In this document: positions 45,896 to 55,364 of the stretch, in pieces
Numbering within the stretch: position 1 is the first letter of the stretch
Layout: every line of letters begins with the position of its first letter
Assembly: GCF_022662015.1 (NCBI RefSeq)
Contig: NZ_JAKMCM010000002.1
Location: 62,001-126,000, forward strand
DNA length: 64,000 bases
Source: Aestuariivivens sediminicola
GTDB taxonomy: Bacteria > Bacteroidota > Bacteroidia > Flavobacteriales > Flavobacteriaceae
Direction of reading: 5' to 3'
The notes under the pieces: generated by a model
Seen by the model: the letters and a program-made list of their open reading frames with translations, nothing else
What the model was told of the DNA's origin: nothing
Database searches by the model: none
Made by a program: the position numbers and the translations under genes

Positions 45896-45983
45896 AGAGA
45901 GGTGGCCGAGTGGTCGAAGGCGCACGCCTGGAAAGTGTGTATACCCCAAAAGGGTATCGAGGGTTCGAATCCCTTCCTCTCTG
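45896..45983 (+). tRNA. tRNA-Ser (anticodon GGA)
   Basis: The 88-nt class II tRNA has a 7-bp acceptor stem (AGAGAGG with CCTCTCT). Its D arm is GCCGAGTGGTCGAAGGC. The anticodon stem CACGC/GTGTG holds GGA at 45930-45932. A long variable arm (TATACCCC with AGGGTAT) and the T arm GGGTTCGAATCCC complete it. Discriminator G; CCA is not encoded. It reads UCC and UCU codons. Confidence 0.96.
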
Positions 45984-46057
45984 CTGTTATTTTTATTTTT
46001 TAATTGCTTTTTTTTTATATCTTTAACACTTTAACTAATAAAATTAAGATCTAGAAC

Positions 46058-46834
46058 ATGAAAAGATTATTTTCTATCCTTGCCATCTCAGGAATTATGG
46101 CATTCGGAACAGTTAATGCAACTACAAATGCTACCAGCACAACTACAACCACGGTAGCCACGATGACACAAGATGAAGAGGCCGCTGCTGCACCAGCAGA
46201 AGAAGTTGGTTTTCATCAGGAATTAAAGAAACGTTTTATTGAAGGAGGCCCCGGATTTATGGGAATTGTATTGTTATGTTTAATCTTAGGATTGGCCATT
46301 GCAATAGAGAGAATTATCTTTTTAAACTTATCTACTACAAATACAGCCAAACTCACTAAGGATGTAGAAGATGCTTTGAATTCAGGAGGCGTTGAAGCGG
46401 CCAAAGAGGTATGCAGAAATACCAAAGGGCCTGTTGCATCGATCTATTATCAAGGATTGGATAGAACAGATGAAGGTCTTGAAGCTGTTGAAAAAGCAGT
46501 TGTCGCCTATGGCGGTGTTCAGATGGGACAATTAGAAAAGAATGTATCCTGGATTTCCTTATTTATCGCCTTGGCCCCTATGTTAGGATTCATGGGAACG
46601 GTAATTGGTATGATCCAGGCATTTGATAAAATTGAAGCTGCCGGTGATATGCAACCGTCACTCGTGGCCGGTGGTATTAAAGTGGCTTTATTAACAACCG
46701 TATTTGGTTTGATCGTGGCCATCATACTTCAAATATTCTACAATTATATTATTGCTAAAATCGATGGCATCGTTAACAATATGGAAGATGCTTCCATCAC
46801 GTTAATGGACTTGCTCATTAGAAACAAAAAGTAA
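46058..46834 (+). CDS. MotA/TolQ/ExbB-family proton channel protein
   Basis: The 258-residue protein has three membrane helices: about residues 65-85, 160-185 and 205-228. Family motifs are SWISLFIALAPMLGFMGTVIGMIQAFD and VAGGIKVALLTTVFGLIVAI. Unlike E. coli ExbB it starts with a signal-like segment (MKRLFSILAISGIMAFGTVNA) followed by a Thr-rich stretch and an acidic Ala/Glu linker, which I read as a Bacteroidota N-terminal extension. With the ExbD-like proteins encoded after it, it would energise a TonB-type system by proton motive force. Confidence 0.9.
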   Translation: MKRLFSILAISGIMAFGTVNATTNATSTTTTTVATMTQDEEAAAAPAEEVGFHQELKKRFIEGGPGFMGIVLLCLILGLAIAIERIIFLNLSTTNTAKLTKDVEDALNSGGVEAAKEVCRNTKGPVASIYYQGLDRTDEGLEAVEKAVVAYGGVQMGQLEKNVSWISLFIALAPMLGFMGTVIGMIQAFDKIEAAGDMQPSLVAGGIKVALLTTVFGLIVAIILQIFYNYIIAKIDGIVNNMEDASITLMDLLIRNKK

Positions 46835-46860
46835 TAATTAAAATTGTAAATTAAACGATT

Positions 46861-47292
46861 ATGAAAAAAGTATTAACCATAATATTAGCATTGGTAGGAG
46901 TACTGTCTATAGTATTCCTTGCGATGATAATATCAACAGGTGATGAGGCAGTTAAAGTTGGTGAAGCAAGTGGTACGGTAGATTCATTTATGTATTTATC
47001 CTATCTCATTTTGCTGTTGACTTTATTTTTTGTTGTGATCTTCACCTTGAAAGGCGTATTTAGTAATGCCGCCGTACTGAAGAGCACATTGAAAAGTGTT
47101 GGTGCGTTTGTGATACTCGCACTGATATGCTACTTCATGGCAGAAGGCGTTGAGACACCGTTGAAGGATGGTGGATCATTATCCGAAGGAGGATCTAAAT
47201 TAGTTGGCGCGGGCTTATATTTATTCTATTTGCTTATCCTTTTAGCAGGTGGGATCATGTTACTCTCGGGAATTAAAAAAATGATAAAATAA
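46861..47292 (+). CDS. Four-helix membrane protein in the ExbB/ExbD operon
   Basis: The 143-residue protein has four predicted membrane segments (about residues 5-24, 45-66, 78-97 and 115-140) and no motif I can name. It sits 26 bp after the ExbB-like gene and its stop is followed directly by the first ExbD-like ATG, so co-expression is nearly certain. It may be an additional subunit of this energising complex. Function unknown. Confidence 0.75.
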   Translation: MKKVLTIILALVGVLSIVFLAMIISTGDEAVKVGEASGTVDSFMYLSYLILLLTLFFVVIFTLKGVFSNAAVLKSTLKSVGAFVILALICYFMAEGVETPLKDGGSLSEGGSKLVGAGLYLFYLLILLAGGIMLLSGIKKMIK

Positions 47293-47293
47293 A

Positions 47294-47902
47294 ATGGCAA
47301 AACGATCAGCACCGGAAGTTAATGCGGGCTCAATGGCCGATATTGCTTTCTTGTTATTAATCTTTTTCCTGGTTACAACCACTATAGAGAAGGATTCGGG
47401 TATCAACCGAAAGCTTCCTCCCATGGAAGAATCTGAGGAAGATGTCATCATCAAGCAAAAAAATATTTTTACCATCCTGATTAATGGTAGGGATGAATTG
47501 CTTGTTGAGGATGAAAGAATGGAAATCAAGAACTTACGCAAAGCGGCTGCTGAGTTTTTAGATAATAACGGTGATGGATCATGTTCATACTGTAAGGGTA
47601 AGAGAGACCCATCATCATCAGATAACCCTGACAAAGCGGTGATTTCCTTAAAGAACCAGCGTGAGACCTCGTATGCTGCTTACATTGCAGTACAAAATGA
47701 GGTTGTGGCCGCATATAATGAGCTTAGAAACAGACGTGCTCTGGAGATTGGGCCGCAGAAAGGTTTTCCCGGCATGGATTTTATAAAGATGCAGGACAAT
47801 TATAAGGATGCACGATGGGTTGGAAATAAAGAAAAGCTAAAGGAGGTTATCGACCAGATAAAGGAAGAGATTCCTCAAAAGTTTTCAGAAGTAATCGAGT
47901 AA
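47294..47902 (+). CDS. ExbD/TolR-family protein with long periplasmic part (copy 1)
   Basis: The 202-residue protein has a short cytosolic start, one membrane helix with the family Asp (GSMADIAFLLLIFFLVTTTI) and a periplasmic domain. It is longer than E. coli ExbD and includes an insertion with two Cys (GSCSYCKGKRDPSSSDNPDKA) that could form a disulfide or bind metal. The two ExbD-like genes in tandem likely form a heteromeric complex with the ExbB-like channel. Confidence 0.9.
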   Translation: MAKRSAPEVNAGSMADIAFLLLIFFLVTTTIEKDSGINRKLPPMEESEEDVIIKQKNIFTILINGRDELLVEDERMEIKNLRKAAAEFLDNNGDGSCSYCKGKRDPSSSDNPDKAVISLKNQRETSYAAYIAVQNEVVAAYNELRNRRALEIGPQKGFPGMDFIKMQDNYKDARWVGNKEKLKEVIDQIKEEIPQKFSEVIE

Positions 47903-47930
47903 TTTAGAATTAAATATACAGTAATACATT

Positions 47931-48413
47931 ATGTCTAAATTTAAAAAGAAAAAAAGTGGTGGTTTACCCCCAATTAGTACGGCATCCTTACCAGATATCG
48001 TATTCATGCTGTTATTCTTTTTTATGGTTGCTACCGTAATGCGTGAAAACACCCTTTTAATAAAAAATGCATTGCCTGTTGCAAATCAGGTGGAAAAGTT
48101 GGATAAAAAGAATCCTATCAGCTATATCTACATGGGTAAACCTAGTGAAAATTATAAAGCGAAATATGGTACGGAGGCAAGAATTCAACTCAATGATAAG
48201 TTTGCAGATGTCAGGGATGTTGCCGCGTTCATAAGTGCCGAACGTGCGGCATTAAGGGAAGAATTAATTCCCTTTTTAACGGTATCTCTTAAAGTGGATA
48301 AAGAAGCTCAAATGGGTATAGTTGGTGATGTTAAACAGGAACTGAGAAAGGTTAATGCTTTAAAGATTAACTATACAACCGGAGTAGGGGATGCCTTATC
48401 AAACATAAAATAA
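47931..48413 (+). CDS. ExbD/TolR-family protein (copy 2)
   Basis: The 160-residue protein has a Lys-rich cytosolic start (MSKFKKKKSGGLPPIST), one membrane helix with the essential Asp (ASLPDIVFMLLFFFMVATVM) and a periplasmic domain. Shorter than copy 1 and clearly diverged from it. Last of four genes expected in one transcript, closed by the terminator at 48442-48468. Confidence 0.9.
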   Translation: MSKFKKKKSGGLPPISTASLPDIVFMLLFFFMVATVMRENTLLIKNALPVANQVEKLDKKNPISYIYMGKPSENYKAKYGTEARIQLNDKFADVRDVAAFISAERAALREELIPFLTVSLKVDKEAQMGIVGDVKQELRKVNALKINYTTGVGDALSNIK

Positions 48414-48441
48414 AATATCTTAATTTGTTAAAAGAATAAAG

Positions 48442-48468
48442 GGCATTCACTACGAATGCCTTTTTTTT
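48442..48468 (+). terminator. Intrinsic terminator of the ExbB/ExbD operon
   Basis: A 7-bp stem (GGCATTC with GAATGCC, loop ACTAC) is followed by eight T. Confidence 0.85.
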
Positions 48469-48481
48469 GGTTTAAATAGCT

Positions 48482-49174
48482 ATGCAACGATTATTCATTT
48501 TGTGGTGTTTTATCCTATTGAGCATACTGGCATATGCACAGGAAGAGACTACGATGGTGGTTGATTCGCTCTATAGGGAAGATCAGTTTTATGTCGGCGT
48601 GACCTACAATTTATTGTCTAAAGCGCCTACCGGTCTTTCTCAAAATGGATTTTCGGGTGGTTATCATCTGGGTTTTATACGTGACATACCCTTTAATAAA
48701 GGTCGAAATTTTGGACTAGGGCTGGGATTCGGTCTTTCTGCGAACTCCTATAATCAAAATCTTTTTATTGATAAGGACAACACGGGTAACATGAGTTATA
48801 CGATTTTAGATGAGCGCAGCACCTTTACCAAGAATAAACTTACCACCTATTTAGTAGAATTTCCATTGGAGATACGATGGCGAACTTCAACGCCACTCGA
48901 GTATAAGTTTTGGCGCATTTACACCGGGATTAAATTCGGATATGTTATCGCAAACGGATCAAAATACAAAGGGGATTTGGGCACTGTAAAACACGATAGT
49001 ATTGATCAGTTAAACAAGTTTCAGTATGGTTTATCTATAAGTGTGGGCTATAATACCTGGAACATCCATTGTTATTACGGCCTTAACCCTATCTTTTCCA
49101 ATGAAGCTCAAATTAATGGCACTTCCATAGCTATGAGAACCATTAAAATAGGACTTCTATTTTATATGCTATAA
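48482..49174 (+). CDS. PorT-like outer-membrane beta-barrel protein
   Basis: The 230-residue protein has a signal peptide (to AYAQ, about residue 20) and alternating beta strands (GGYHLGFIRDIPFNKGRNFGLGLGFGLS; FPLEIRWRTSTPLEYKFWRIYTGIKFGY), like the OMP_b-brl_2 / PorT-type small barrels. Some relatives are needed for type IX secretion, but the best known PorT orthologues have a different gene context, so I do not assign that role. It converges on the next gene, overlapping its end by 6 bp. Confidence 0.7.
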   Translation: MQRLFILWCFILLSILAYAQEETTMVVDSLYREDQFYVGVTYNLLSKAPTGLSQNGFSGGYHLGFIRDIPFNKGRNFGLGLGFGLSANSYNQNLFIDKDNTGNMSYTILDERSTFTKNKLTTYLVEFPLEIRWRTSTPLEYKFWRIYTGIKFGYVIANGSKYKGDLGTVKHDSIDQLNKFQYGLSISVGYNTWNIHCYYGLNPIFSNEAQINGTSIAMRTIKIGLLFYML

Positions 49175-49774
49175 CCAATAATTGACCAATACGAGTTGAG
49201 GAATCACCCCTAAAAAAAAACCGATAATCAATTCTTTATAATTATGGGCCTTTAGATGCAGTCTTGAAGTAGCGACTGCTCCTACGATTATAGCCATTAA
49301 AGCCAAGGTGCCATTTATATTAATACTGAAATGGATGCTCAGTGCAATAAAAAACATGAGTACACCCGAAACGGCTATGAGGTGAATGCTGGCTTTAAAC
49401 TTAAACAAAGCCAGAATTAGACAGGCCAAAGTTGAAATTAATATACCGACAAAAAAATAATACAACTCGACCACCTGTGTAGGCGTTAAAATGCGCTTTA
49501 TGATGACTAAGGTAACTATGAAATTTAGAACCAAAGGAAGGATTCTTTCCTCCGTACTTTCCAAATAAATGGATTTTACCCTACCTATGGATTTCAGGAG
49601 AAAATACATGAGAATGGGCAGCACAATAGTTAGAATAAAAAGTGAAATCAACTTGGTACTCATGACCTCCATTGGGATATATCGCGGTGATTTGGAAAAA
49701 TAGAAAATGACACCCGCTATTGGCATAATGAGTGGATGAAAAATAAATGAAAAACTTTTAAGAAGGTGATCCAT
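49169..49774 (-). CDS. Polytopic membrane protein with PAP2-like C-terminal motif
   Basis: The 201-residue protein has about six hydrophobic helices. Near the C-terminus SRLHLKAHNYKELIIGFFLG resembles the third phosphatase motif of PAP2 enzymes (SR-x5-H-x3-D), but with Glu in place of Asp, and the first motif (KX6RP) is missing. It may be a non-catalytic relative. It starts at the last base of the rpoN stop region, so it is probably co-translated with rpoN. Confidence 0.6.
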   Translation of the reverse strand: MDHLLKSFSFIFHPLIMPIAGVIFYFSKSPRYIPMEVMSTKLISLFILTIVLPILMYFLLKSIGRVKSIYLESTEERILPLVLNFIVTLVIIKRILTPTQVVELYYFFVGILISTLACLILALFKFKASIHLIAVSGVLMFFIALSIHFSININGTLALMAIIVGAVATSRLHLKAHNYKELIIGFFLGVIPQLVLVNYWL

Positions 49775-51234
49775 TATATTTTTTTGCGAAGCCTTGCAAC
49801 AGGAATATCCAACTGCTCTCTATATTTAGCTACAGTGCGTCTGGCAATCGGATAGCCTTTGTTCTTGAGAATTGTGGCCAGGGCTTCATCAGTTAGCGGC
49901 TTTTTTTTGTTTTCTTCCTCAATGACAGTTTCAAGGATTTTTTTTATCTCTCGGGTTGATACATCTTCGCCTTGTTCATTTTTCATCGATTCGGAAAAGA
50001 ACTCCTTGATTAACTTTGTGCCATAAGGGGTATCGACATATTTACTATTGGCCACCCTCGACACGGTGGACACATCCATTTGAATTTCATCAGCCACATC
50101 TTTTAATATCATGGGCTTGAGTTTAAGCTCATCGCCAGTTAGAAAATACTCTTTCTGGTAATGCATTATGGCGCTCATGGTTATGAACAGAGTTTGTTGA
50201 CGTTGCTTTATGGCTTCTATAAACCATTTTGCAGCATCCAGTTTTTGTTTAATGAACAGAACCGCATCCTTTTGTGATTTCGATTTGTCCTTGGCTGCCT
50301 TATAGCCCTTCAGCATATTGCTATATTCTTTTGAAACATGCAGCTCAGGGGCATTTCTTCCATTCAGTGTTAATTCTAATTCGCCATCAACAATTTTAAT
50401 GGCAAAATCAGGAATGATATGCTCAACTATTCGATTACTCCCTGAATAGGAGCCTCCGGGCTTGGGATTCAGGTGTTCGATTTCATGTATCGCATCCTTT
50501 AATTCCGATTCCGTAATATCAAATTTCTGAATTAACTTCTTGTAATGTTTTTTGGTAAACTGTTCAAAAGCCTTGTCTATTATTTGAATCGCCAATTCCA
50601 CCTTGGGACTTTTCTCTTTTCTGTGAAGTTGTATGCTCAAACATTCCTGCAAGTTCCGTGCTCCGACTCCGGCCGGATCCAACTGATGCACAATGTTAAG
50701 CACCCTTTCTATTTTATCTTCCGTGGTATAGACATTCTGTGTAAACGCCAGATCATCCATAATGTCCGATAAGTTACGTCTTATATAGCCACTTTCATCC
50801 ACACTACCCACTAAAAACTCGGCAATCTCCCTTTCCTCATCTGTCAATCTGTAGGTGTTAAGTTGGTTGATTAAATGCTGTGTGAATGATATGCCGGCAG
50901 CATAGGGCATGGTCTTCTCTTCCTCATCACTGCTGTAATTGTTGGATTGGGTACGATAGTCCGGAATTTCATCATCGCTCAAATAATCGTCTACATTGAT
51001 GTCTTCAGCCGTAATGGATTCATTATCGTTGTAGTCATCGTCACTAGAATTTTCATAATCAGAATCAAACTCATTATCTGTCTCTTTACCACTTTCCAGG
51101 GCAGGATTTTCTTCCAACTCCTGTTTGAGTCGTTGTTCAAAAGCCTGCGTTGGCAGCTGAATCAACTTCATGAGCTGAATTTGCTGCGGTGACAACTTTT
51201 GCGATAATTTAAACTGTAACTGTTGCTTAAGCAT
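49774..51234 (-). CDS. rpoN: RNA polymerase sigma-54 factor
   Basis: The 486-residue sigma factor has the Gln/Leu-rich activator-interacting region I (QQLQFKLSQKLSPQQIQLMKLIQLP) and a long acidic Asp/Asn-rich region II (about residues 48-110). The core-binding domain and helix-turn-helix (MQDVSTVSRVANSKYV-like MDVSTVSRV) follow. The C-terminal RpoN box reads ARRTVAKYREQLDIP (from about residue 464). It directs transcription that depends on enhancer-binding ATPases; no such activator gene lies in this window. Confidence 0.96.
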   Translation of the reverse strand: MLKQQLQFKLSQKLSPQQIQLMKLIQLPTQAFEQRLKQELEENPALESGKETDNEFDSDYENSSDDDYNDNESITAEDINVDDYLSDDEIPDYRTQSNNYSSDEEEKTMPYAAGISFTQHLINQLNTYRLTDEEREIAEFLVGSVDESGYIRRNLSDIMDDLAFTQNVYTTEDKIERVLNIVHQLDPAGVGARNLQECLSIQLHRKEKSPKVELAIQIIDKAFEQFTKKHYKKLIQKFDITESELKDAIHEIEHLNPKPGGSYSGSNRIVEHIIPDFAIKIVDGELELTLNGRNAPELHVSKEYSNMLKGYKAAKDKSKSQKDAVLFIKQKLDAAKWFIEAIKQRQQTLFITMSAIMHYQKEYFLTGDELKLKPMILKDVADEIQMDVSTVSRVANSKYVDTPYGTKLIKEFFSESMKNEQGEDVSTREIKKILETVIEEENKKKPLTDEALATILKNKGYPIARRTVAKYREQLDIPVARLRKKI

Positions 51235-51364
51235 GTACTATGATTTGGAATGCAATATAAATATAGAAATTTAGTTTCAAACGGTTAAAATAAATGCACA
51301 CAGACGGTTTTGCAGCATTTGAATCAATAATGAACTGTGGACTCAGATAAGGAATTCAAGAATG

Positions 51365-52801
51365 TCAGAACTCCGCATTCTGAGGGGTCCTTGGATAGGG
51401 GATAACATCTCTGATATTACCCATACCTGTTGCAAACATGACCAGGCGCTCAAAGCCCAGGCCAAAACCCGAGTGAATTGCAGTACCATATTTTCTCAAA
51501 TCCAAATACCACCATAACTCCTCTTCAGGAATGTTAATGGCCGCCATTTTCTCTTTTAAGACGTCTAAGCGTTCTTCACGTTGCGCACCCCCTACAATTT
51601 CACCAATACCTGGAAATAAAATATCCATGGCACGAACGGTCTTACCATCTTCATTTAAGCGCATATAAAAGGCTTTTATGTTTGCCGGGTAATCAAAAAG
51701 AATGACCGGACTTTTAAAATGTTTTTCTACGAGATACCGCTCATGTTCGCTTTGCAGGTCCGCACCCCACTCATTGATGATAAATTTAAATTTCTTCTTT
51801 TTGTTCGGCTTACTTTGTCTTAAAATATCAATGGCCTCTGTATAACTTAAACGCTTGAAATGGTTTTCTGTTACAAATTTTAATTTCTCAATTAAACCCA
51901 TTTCGTTGCGCTCAGCCTGTGGTTTGGTTTTGTCCTCGTCCTGAAGACGCTTGTCCAGAAATTCCAAATCTTCCCTGTTGTTATCTATTATGTATTTTAA
52001 AACATATTTTAAAAAATCTTCAGCCAGATCCATGTTGCCGTCCAGATCCAGAAATGCGACTTCCGGCTCAATCATCCAAAACTCTGCCAAATGCCTGGAG
52101 GTGTTAGAGTTTTCCGCCCTGAAGGTTGGACCAAAAGTGTATACTTTACCCAGGGACATGGCATAGGTTTCAGCTTCTAACTGTCCGGATACGGTTAAAT
52201 TGGCCTCCTTACCAAAGAAATCTTGCGAGTAATCTATATCTCCATTGTCTTTTAAAGGCAAATTTTTTGGATCTAAACTTGTAACACGGAACATTTCGCC
52301 TGCACCTTCTGCATCACTGCCAGTAATGATTGGGGTGTGCATGTAATAAAACCCCTGATCGTTAAAATATTTATGAATAGCGAACGAGAGCGACGACCGC
52401 AGCCGCATTACCGCACTAAAGGTATTCGTTCGGGTTCGTAAATGGGCTTGTTCCCTTAAAAACTCAAAGGAATGCTTTTTAGGCTGTATCGGATAGGTCT
52501 CAGGATTACTGTCTCCCAAAACGTCCAATCGGCTCACAATAATTTCAACATTTTGCCCCTTTCCCTGACTTTCAACCAATTCCCCTTTGATATGCAAAGC
52601 GGCCCCGGTTGTAATACGTTTTAGAATGGATTCGTCTATTTTTTCAAAATCAACAACACATTGTATATTTTTCAAAGTGGAACCATCATTTAGCGCGATG
52701 AATCGGTTGGCTCGAAAGGTTCTTACCCATCCCTTGACTTCAACAGTTTCTAATATTGATGGTGTTTTTTGTAGTAATTCTAAAACAGTAAATGACTTCA
52801 T
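51365..52801 (-). CDS. asnS: Asparagine--tRNA ligase
   Basis: The 478-residue class II synthetase has an OB-fold anticodon-binding domain ([20 protein letters not shown]), motif 2 around [25 protein letters not shown] and motif 3 [21 protein letters not shown]. The C-terminal [11 protein letters not shown] is characteristic of AsnRS. It charges tRNA-Asn. Confidence 0.96.
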   Translation of the reverse strand: MKSFTVLELLQKTPSILETVEVKGWVRTFRANRFIALNDGSTLKNIQCVVDFEKIDESILKRITTGAALHIKGELVESQGKGQNVEIIVSRLDVLGDSNPETYPIQPKKHSFEFLREQAHLRTRTNTFSAVMRLRSSLSFAIHKYFNDQGFYYMHTPIITGSDAEGAGEMFRVTSLDPKNLPLKDNGDIDYSQDFFGKEANLTVSGQLEAETYAMSLGKVYTFGPTFRAENSNTSRHLAEFWMIEPEVAFLDLDGNMDLAEDFLKYVLKYIIDNNREDLEFLDKRLQDEDKTKPQAERNEMGLIEKLKFVTENHFKRLSYTEAIDILRQSKPNKKKKFKFIINEWGADLQSEHERYLVEKHFKSPVILFDYPANIKAFYMRLNEDGKTVRAMDILFPGIGEIVGGAQREERLDVLKEKMAAINIPEEELWWYLDLRKYGTAIHSGFGLGFERLVMFATGMGNIRDVIPYPRTPQNAEF

Positions 52802-52905
52802 TTAAATAAAAAATTTATGAAAAAGTAAATATAAAAAAAGGCGTTCTGGTTTAAGGTATGAAACGTCCATTTTTCTGTGTATTCGTTCACCTTGACCATA
52901 CCAAA

Positions 52906-55305
52906 TTATTCAAAAAGATCTTCATCCTCCTCTTCTTCAGGGATAATTTTTATTGAAGGTTCTTTTAAAACTTCTTTGTTTGCAATGCTTCTTTCCAAAG
53001 ACAGGAGCAACGAAGGCAACAAAAGCAAATTCGACAACATGGCAAATAATAAAGTGGCGGAGACGAGGGCGCCTAAAGCTACGGTACCGCCAAAACTCGA
53101 TATGGTAAACACCGAAAATCCAAAAAACAGAACAATTGAGGTATAGAACATACTAATTCCTGTTTCACGCAAGGCCCGGTAAACGGATGTTTTGATTTTC
53201 CAATTGTGTGTCTGAAGTTCCTGACGGTATTTGGCTAAAAAGTGAATGGTATCGTCTACCGAAATACCAAAAGCAATACTAAACACCAATATGGTTGATG
53301 GCTTAATCGGGACACCGAGATACCCCATTAATCCTGCCGTAACTAAAAGGGGCAACAAGTTGGGAATAAGTGATATAATAATCATTCTTCCTGATCGGAA
53401 CATATACGCCATGAACAGGGAAATTAGAAAAATGGCCAAGGATAAGGAGATGGTTAGATTTTTAACCAGGTATTTCGTTCCTTTTTGAAACACAAGGGCC
53501 TTACCTGTCATGGTTACATTATAGCGTTCCTTCGGGAAAACTTTATTTATTTTATTTTGAAGATCCTCTTGAATGCGTTCCATTTTATCTGTGCCCACGT
53601 CCTTCATAAAGGTGGTGATACGGGCATACTGCTCGGTACTGTCAACCAGGTTATTGAGAAGATCAACCCGAGATGATGAATTTTTTGCATAGGCCAGTAT
53701 AAAGTTGTTTTCCTGAGCGGTAGGCAGCTGATAAAATTTTGTGTTGCCGTTATAGTACGCTTGTTTGGAATACTTAACCAATCCTACTACGGAGATGGGC
53801 TTAGATAATTCCGGTATATCCAGAATAACATCTTCAAGTTCACTCATGCGCTTCAAGGTAGAGAGTTTCATGACGCCTTTTTTACGTTTGGTGTCAATCA
53901 TGATTTCCAATGGCATAATACCGTTGAACTCCTTTTCAAAAAAGCGTATATCCCTAAAAAACTCAGTATTGGTTGGCATATCTTCAATCAAACTTCCTGA
54001 TATTTTTATCTGATTGATGCCTATCATGCTTACAATTAACAGGGCGACAGCAGTGGTGTAAATAGTGATGCGTTTAAACTTTACCATATGCTCCATCCAA
54101 TTGACGAAACCGCCAATCCATCGTCTGTTAAGATGTTCTAAATGACGATCTTTTGGAAAGGGCAAGAAGGTGTAAATAATGGGAATAATGAGCAAACACA
54201 AAATAAAAATGGCCAGAATACTCAGGGAGGCCACGATGCCAAATTCTTTGAGCAGCTTGCTTTCGGTTAATATAAATGTAGCAAATCCAGAGGCCGTGGT
54301 TACGTTGGTCATTAAGGTTGCATTACCAATTTTGGTAATGACCCGTTGCAGAGACTTCACCTTATTACCATGCAACTTCACTTCGTGCTGGTATTTATTG
54401 ATTAAAAAGATGCAGTTTGGAATTCCTATGACGATAATAAGCGGGGGTATAAGCGCTGTTAATACCGTTATTTCATAATTTAACATCCCAATAATCCCAA
54501 GGGTCCACATGACCCCAATACAAACGACGATCAACGAAATGAATGTGGCTCTGAAAGATCTGAAAAAGAAAAAGAAAATAAGGGAGGTTACCAATAGGGC
54601 AGCGGCCACAAACCATCCAATTTCATCCACAATGATCTGTGAATTCAGTGTTCTGATATAGGGCATTCCGGAGATCCGAACATCCAAATTGTGTTTTGTT
54701 TGAAAGTCCTCGATAGAGGGGATCAACGATTTTACTATAAAGTCCTTGCGTACGGAAGTGTTTACAATATCTTTCTTTAAATAAATGGCTGTTCTAATGG
54801 TTTTTGAATCCGCTTTGAACAAAAAATTATCGTAAAAAGGATACTTATTAAACAAGTCGTTCTCAAGTGCTTTGAGCTCCTCCTGAGAACTTATAGAATC
54901 TTTTATGAAGGGTTGAAGAATAAATTTTTCGTTATCGGAATCTTTAATAAGTTTTTGCAGATCCTTGATTGAAATCACTGTTTCAACTTCGGGATATACT
55001 TTAAAACTATCCGACAATCGATTCCAGGCGTTGAATTTTTCAACGGTCAATACGGTGGTATCCTTTACCCCCAACACAATTAAATTCCCTTCTTCCCCGA
55101 ATGTGTTTAAGAATTCGTTATAGATCATATTTACCTCATGATCATCCGGGAGAAGATTCGCTTCCGTATAGGTAAAACGCATGTTTTCCCATTTCTGACT
55201 CAGGAAAAAGGTGGCGAGGGCAATTACAATAAGAATGGCAATTTTATTGCGTAAAATCAATCGGGCAGTAACATCCCAAAAATCTTTTGTAAACAGTTTT
55301 AACAT
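52906..55305 (-). CDS. MMPL/RND-superfamily membrane transporter
   Basis: The 799-residue protein has two repeats, each of one helix, a periplasmic domain and five helices (first cluster around residues 220-400, second around 620-775). TALIPPLIIVIGIPNCIFLINKYQHE and FSIAFGISVDDTIHFLAKYRQE are typical MMPL / sterol-sensing-like helices with the conserved Asp pair. Members export lipids or hopanoids in other bacteria; the substrate here is unknown. The C-terminus is very acidic (PEEEEDEDLFE). Confidence 0.85.
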   Translation of the reverse strand: MLKLFTKDFWDVTARLILRNKIAILIVIALATFFLSQKWENMRFTYTEANLLPDDHEVNMIYNEFLNTFGEEGNLIVLGVKDTTVLTVEKFNAWNRLSDSFKVYPEVETVISIKDLQKLIKDSDNEKFILQPFIKDSISSQEELKALENDLFNKYPFYDNFLFKADSKTIRTAIYLKKDIVNTSVRKDFIVKSLIPSIEDFQTKHNLDVRISGMPYIRTLNSQIIVDEIGWFVAAALLVTSLIFFFFFRSFRATFISLIVVCIGVMWTLGIIGMLNYEITVLTALIPPLIIVIGIPNCIFLINKYQHEVKLHGNKVKSLQRVITKIGNATLMTNVTTASGFATFILTESKLLKEFGIVASLSILAIFILCLLIIPIIYTFLPFPKDRHLEHLNRRWIGGFVNWMEHMVKFKRITIYTTAVALLIVSMIGINQIKISGSLIEDMPTNTEFFRDIRFFEKEFNGIMPLEIMIDTKRKKGVMKLSTLKRMSELEDVILDIPELSKPISVVGLVKYSKQAYYNGNTKFYQLPTAQENNFILAYAKNSSSRVDLLNNLVDSTEQYARITTFMKDVGTDKMERIQEDLQNKINKVFPKERYNVTMTGKALVFQKGTKYLVKNLTISLSLAIFLISLFMAYMFRSGRMIIISLIPNLLPLLVTAGLMGYLGVPIKPSTILVFSIAFGISVDDTIHFLAKYRQELQTHNWKIKTSVYRALRETGISMFYTSIVLFFGFSVFTISSFGGTVALGALVSATLLFAMLSNLLLLPSLLLSLERSIANKEVLKEPSIKIIPEEEEDEDLFE

Positions 55306-55364
55306 GCGAACTTATAAAGCTGGGCAAAGGTAGAAAAAACAACGTATTACCCGTTCTAATTGTC

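Noticed and set aside
48482-49174. SprT/PorT of the type IX secretion system
   Set aside because: Barrel type fits, but gene context differs from known loci and no distinctive motif was found, so only a PorT-like label is kept.
49169-49774. Active PAP2 phosphatase
   Set aside because: The first catalytic motif is missing and the Asp of the third motif is Glu.
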